Of a stretch of 64,000 nt of DNA, positions 61,106 to 64,000 are shown piece after piece. The position numbers and the translations under genes are program-made. Under the pieces are notes generated by a model. The model worked only from the letters and a program-made list of their open reading frames with translations. It was not told where the DNA came from and ran no database searches. The stretch is from Notospermus geniculatus. Lineage: Eukaryota; Nemertea; Pilidiophora; Heteronemertea; Lineidae. Numbering within the stretch: the first letter of the stretch is position 1; each line of letters starts with the position of its first letter. The DNA lies in assembly GCA_002633025.1 (NCBI GenBank), contig NMRB01000101.1:438428-502427 (forward strand), in the 5' to 3' direction.

Positions 61106-63316
61106 CTGTGGTCAACGTACACCATCGACGACAGGAGTACACCAGCATAGACGAACTTCCGGTTGGATACCATTCTATGGGTTTGGATATTTTTGTTCGT
61201 TTTTTGATGGTATTCTGATAAAAGCGATATAACCACTTGCACAGGATTTACGACTGAAGGTTGGTTTACCGGCCATTCGGGCATTTTGACCAAAAAGAAC
61301 ACTTAATGCACTTAAAAACGACTTTGAATCGATGATTCGAAAGGCCAAAGAAACTGCCTTCAAAGGAGGTGCTATCAACGACCCTGCGACCTCTCGCTTG
61401 GTTTGAGCTGTATCTTTTGTATCTATACTTGCATGCATTTGTGCGATTATGTCGAATTATCACCACAGGCCGCTGTACTTAGAAATGAAAATTGTGGGAG
61501 TGAAAGTGTACGGCCATTGACTCCTATGCACAACGAAAGTGTACGCCTCAAAGGCATTGACGACTACCTCTATTTATTTCTTCTTGTTCTTCACGTATGC
61601 TGTACTATGCTGTTTTTTTTTCATTCCAGATAAGGTTATGTATACCTGCTACCTGTTGTCGACTGCCAGACTTTGGACCCTCTGCTCAAATTAAGGGCGA
61701 GCCATCATTGTGAATTTTCATATTGCTTCAATCCAGGCCCCTCTGAGAAAAGCAACAAAGACACCCCCAGTTGACTGTTTTTATAGTCGAATGTGATCAC
61801 TGTGCTTTATTGACGCGGAAAATGAGGAAAGTCCCAAGGATTACAGCTTAATTACATTACATAATCGTAAACAAAGAAATTCACCAAACACGAAAAACAG
61901 GTATAATTTTCTTGGAGAGGAAGCATGTAAATGACACATTGAAGGTGTGGCAACAATGCCACAAATCCATAGAACCTGGGGTGGCGAGGGTGTCCTGACA
62001 TGCTCTTCATGTACACCATACACGCTCAGTACAAAAAGAACAACCAGGAAGTAAAATCCAAATCCAATATGGCCGCCCTGTTTTGGAAAAGCTGGCTGCA
62101 CGCATGGAATTCACATGCCGAGTACTCTATACCTGTTGAAAATATTGCTGTCAAAATGGGTGGACTANCGTCTTATTTGTCGCACATGTAGCTCTTTATC
62201 TGTGGGTTAAATGCCCGAACGTCTTTCTGCATATCACGCATTTCTGACTGTGGTGCCCTCTCCGTGCTTGGTGGCCACATGACATTTTAACGTTTTAGCG
62301 GTCTTGAGGGATTGCCCACAAAAATTGGGTGTCATCGATCAGTTATTGAAGATTTCTGCATTTTTCTTCATCTGAACAATAGAAGGTTTAAAGTGTCAGT
62401 TACATGTAATCCATCCACATATTGTTCAGGTGTAGCAAATCACCAATTTCTCGAAAAAAATACTCATGACAACCAATTTTTTTAATACTTCTCAATGGTT
62501 TGGCCATCACCACTAGCTGCCAAATTTCAAGCGTTTCTGGCAGTTATTTCTGCAATTTATGGCAAAACGTAATGCATTTTCCCATTTGATTTTACCCTCG
62601 GCGCCGAAATGGCCGACTTTCGAAAGGGGCCTATGCCCTTGCTGTGAAATTGAAAATGCAGCAACCCCTCCGGTTCCGTACATCACAAAAAAAGCAAGCT
62701 CAAGTCCAATCGCCGACAGAACTGATTTAACCGAAGTGATGACCTTACTCCTATGAATAAAGTTCAAGGCGATTAACAGAGGGCAATCGCCCCTGAAAAA
62801 TCCAATGTGCGTCAGTCATCGGGATGCTATTTTCAATTTTTTTGCCTTTTCTTCTTCATGTCTATGCGTACACCAAATTGGCGTATATGCGTATTTTTCT
62901 TGGTGTCAATGGGTGTACGGCTATAGCAGATTCAGAACATTTTTTGTCAACATTCTCGCCGAAATCTGCACAGTGCAGGTTATTACCCTTAACAATATGA
63001 ATCATACGTACCAGACTTCCTTCACCTTGAGACTCCATGGTCAAAATGTCCCGATGTTCATGAGGAAGGGCCTTTCATTGACAACACCAACGTCATATCG
63101 CGTTTAAAATTGAATACAAGAAAAATAACCAGAAGATAGGTTACGCAAGATTATATTTGATACAGCGTATTACTGAGTTGAATCCCGGACAGTTATTGAT
63201 CGATTCATGCAACGTGTTTCACCAAAAGCTACGTTGGAAAAATTAGCGTCTGCTACCGGAAGTTCGTCTATGCTGTGTACTCCTGTCGTCAATGGTGTAC
63301 GTTGACCACAGTGTTA
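61106..63316. repeat. Widely spaced inverted pair
   Basis: The segment 61106-61166 (actgtggtcaacgtacacca...gaacttccggt) recurs inverted at 63255-63316. The 2.1 kb between may be a degenerate element with these as its ends. No transposase ORF is visible. Confidence 0.5.
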
Positions 63317-64000
63317 GCGCCACCAACAACAATTACCCCCTGCTCAGTACACACACAGTGATCACCACGAAATCTGACACTCAGTTATAGAAAGTTGAAT
63401 AATAGCAATTCCTAGGAAGACCCATGAAAAGGGAATAGAAATTGAACTAGGCCCTTTATGTTCAACTCAGTCACCCATAACCACTTAAGAACACTGTTCA
63501 ACAGTCGACCCTCTATTACTCTGCGACACCACACAAAAAAAATAGCATACTGACACTCCGTTATGAAATGATGATTTTTGGGTTACGCCACCTGGTGGCC
63601 ATGTTTGCAGTCAAATCAGGCCGAAATTTGACATGCATGTAAAGGTCATCTAGATGAAGGTAAATATCAAATTTGAGCACTCTGCGTCAAGCCGTTCCCG
63701 AGTAATAGCACTTACTTGATTTTCAGGTTACGTCACCTGGCGGCCATACTGGATGTCCAATCGGGTGGAAACTTGGTATTTTTTAAGGTACCCCTCCAAT
63801 GCATGTTTATGCAAGATATGAAGTTGCTCGGTGAAATAATGACAAACTGTGGCAGGTTCGTCACTTTTGTCGAACTTTGACCTCTGTGACCTTGAAAAGT
63901 AGGTCAAATCAAAAACCCGTTATATATGTTATGTATCCTTATTAGCTACACCTATGATAAAAATTTGAAGATGATCTAGTCATTAGTTCAGGAGTTATTG

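Larger units (their letters stand above)
59918..64000. other. Gene-free right flank of host repeats
   Basis: No gene supported. Features include an imperfect tandem pair around tgtgacgtca (60113 and 60197), a large inverted repeat at 60572-60696, an inverted pair at 61106/63253, an N at 62168, and a direct repeat of ggttacg.cacctgg.ggccat at 63592 and 63727. Confidence 0.5.

Noticed and set aside
1-64000. CRISPR array, bacterial operons or ribosome binding sites
   Set aside because: No regularly spaced direct repeats of that kind; introns, SINE and TIR transposons show a eukaryotic genome.

Overview
This window looks like genomic DNA of a marine invertebrate or basal deuterostome carrying an old integrated large DNA virus. 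Signs of a eukaryotic host are introns with normal splice sites, a tRNA-derived SINE head, PIF/Harbinger transposase fragments, many terminal-inverted-repeat elements, and a strongly over-represented palindrome TAGGCCTA. I cannot name the host from sequence alone. Malacoherpesvirus-like sequences have been reported in association with an amphioxus genome, and that is a plausible setting. However, no DNA polymerase, terminase or other hallmark viral gene is visible in these 64 kb, so the viral family remains an inference.

Left block, about 0.6-21 kb: unrecognised, mostly intronless genes (a paralogous pair at 650-1324 and 1853-2905; 3637-4866; 4871-6013; overlapping small genes to 6845; 9558-11180; 11637-13340) and a five-exon Ulp1/SENP-type C48 protease (15238-18570, minus). 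Transposons separate them.

Middle block, about 20.5-37 kb: a zinc-finger tyrosine recombinase (21244-22956), an IAP whose RING lies on a separate exon and is damaged (23810-26275), a two-exon acidic gene (29041-29783), a full BIR/UBA-like/RING IAP (32252-33649), a TRAF homologue without RING (34327-35526) and an I-kappaB-like ankyrin gene with one intron (36179-36775). The last three form a compact IAP/TRAF/I-kappaB set aimed at TNF-receptor, NF-kappaB and apoptosis signalling.

Right block, about 36.8-59.9 kb: dense, intronless virus-like genes. These are several small membrane proteins, a 1215-aa coiled-coil protein with C-terminal repeats, a PD-(D/E)XK alkaline-nuclease-like protein, a class-I-topology glycoprotein, an 8-TM-like protein and a roughly 1400-codon structural-size gene. 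Many are broken. The nuclease is split by a Harbinger element, the 1400-codon gene by a 362-bp palindromic insertion with a 13-bp target-site duplication, and the glycoprotein by two in-frame TAG codons. The pattern is that of an endogenous, decaying viral genome whose insertions can be read as a record of host transposition.

The last 4 kb and the gene-free gaps are host-type repeats. Single N bases at 9502, 43255, 55223 and 62168 probably mark assembly joins; three of them lie in or next to repeats.
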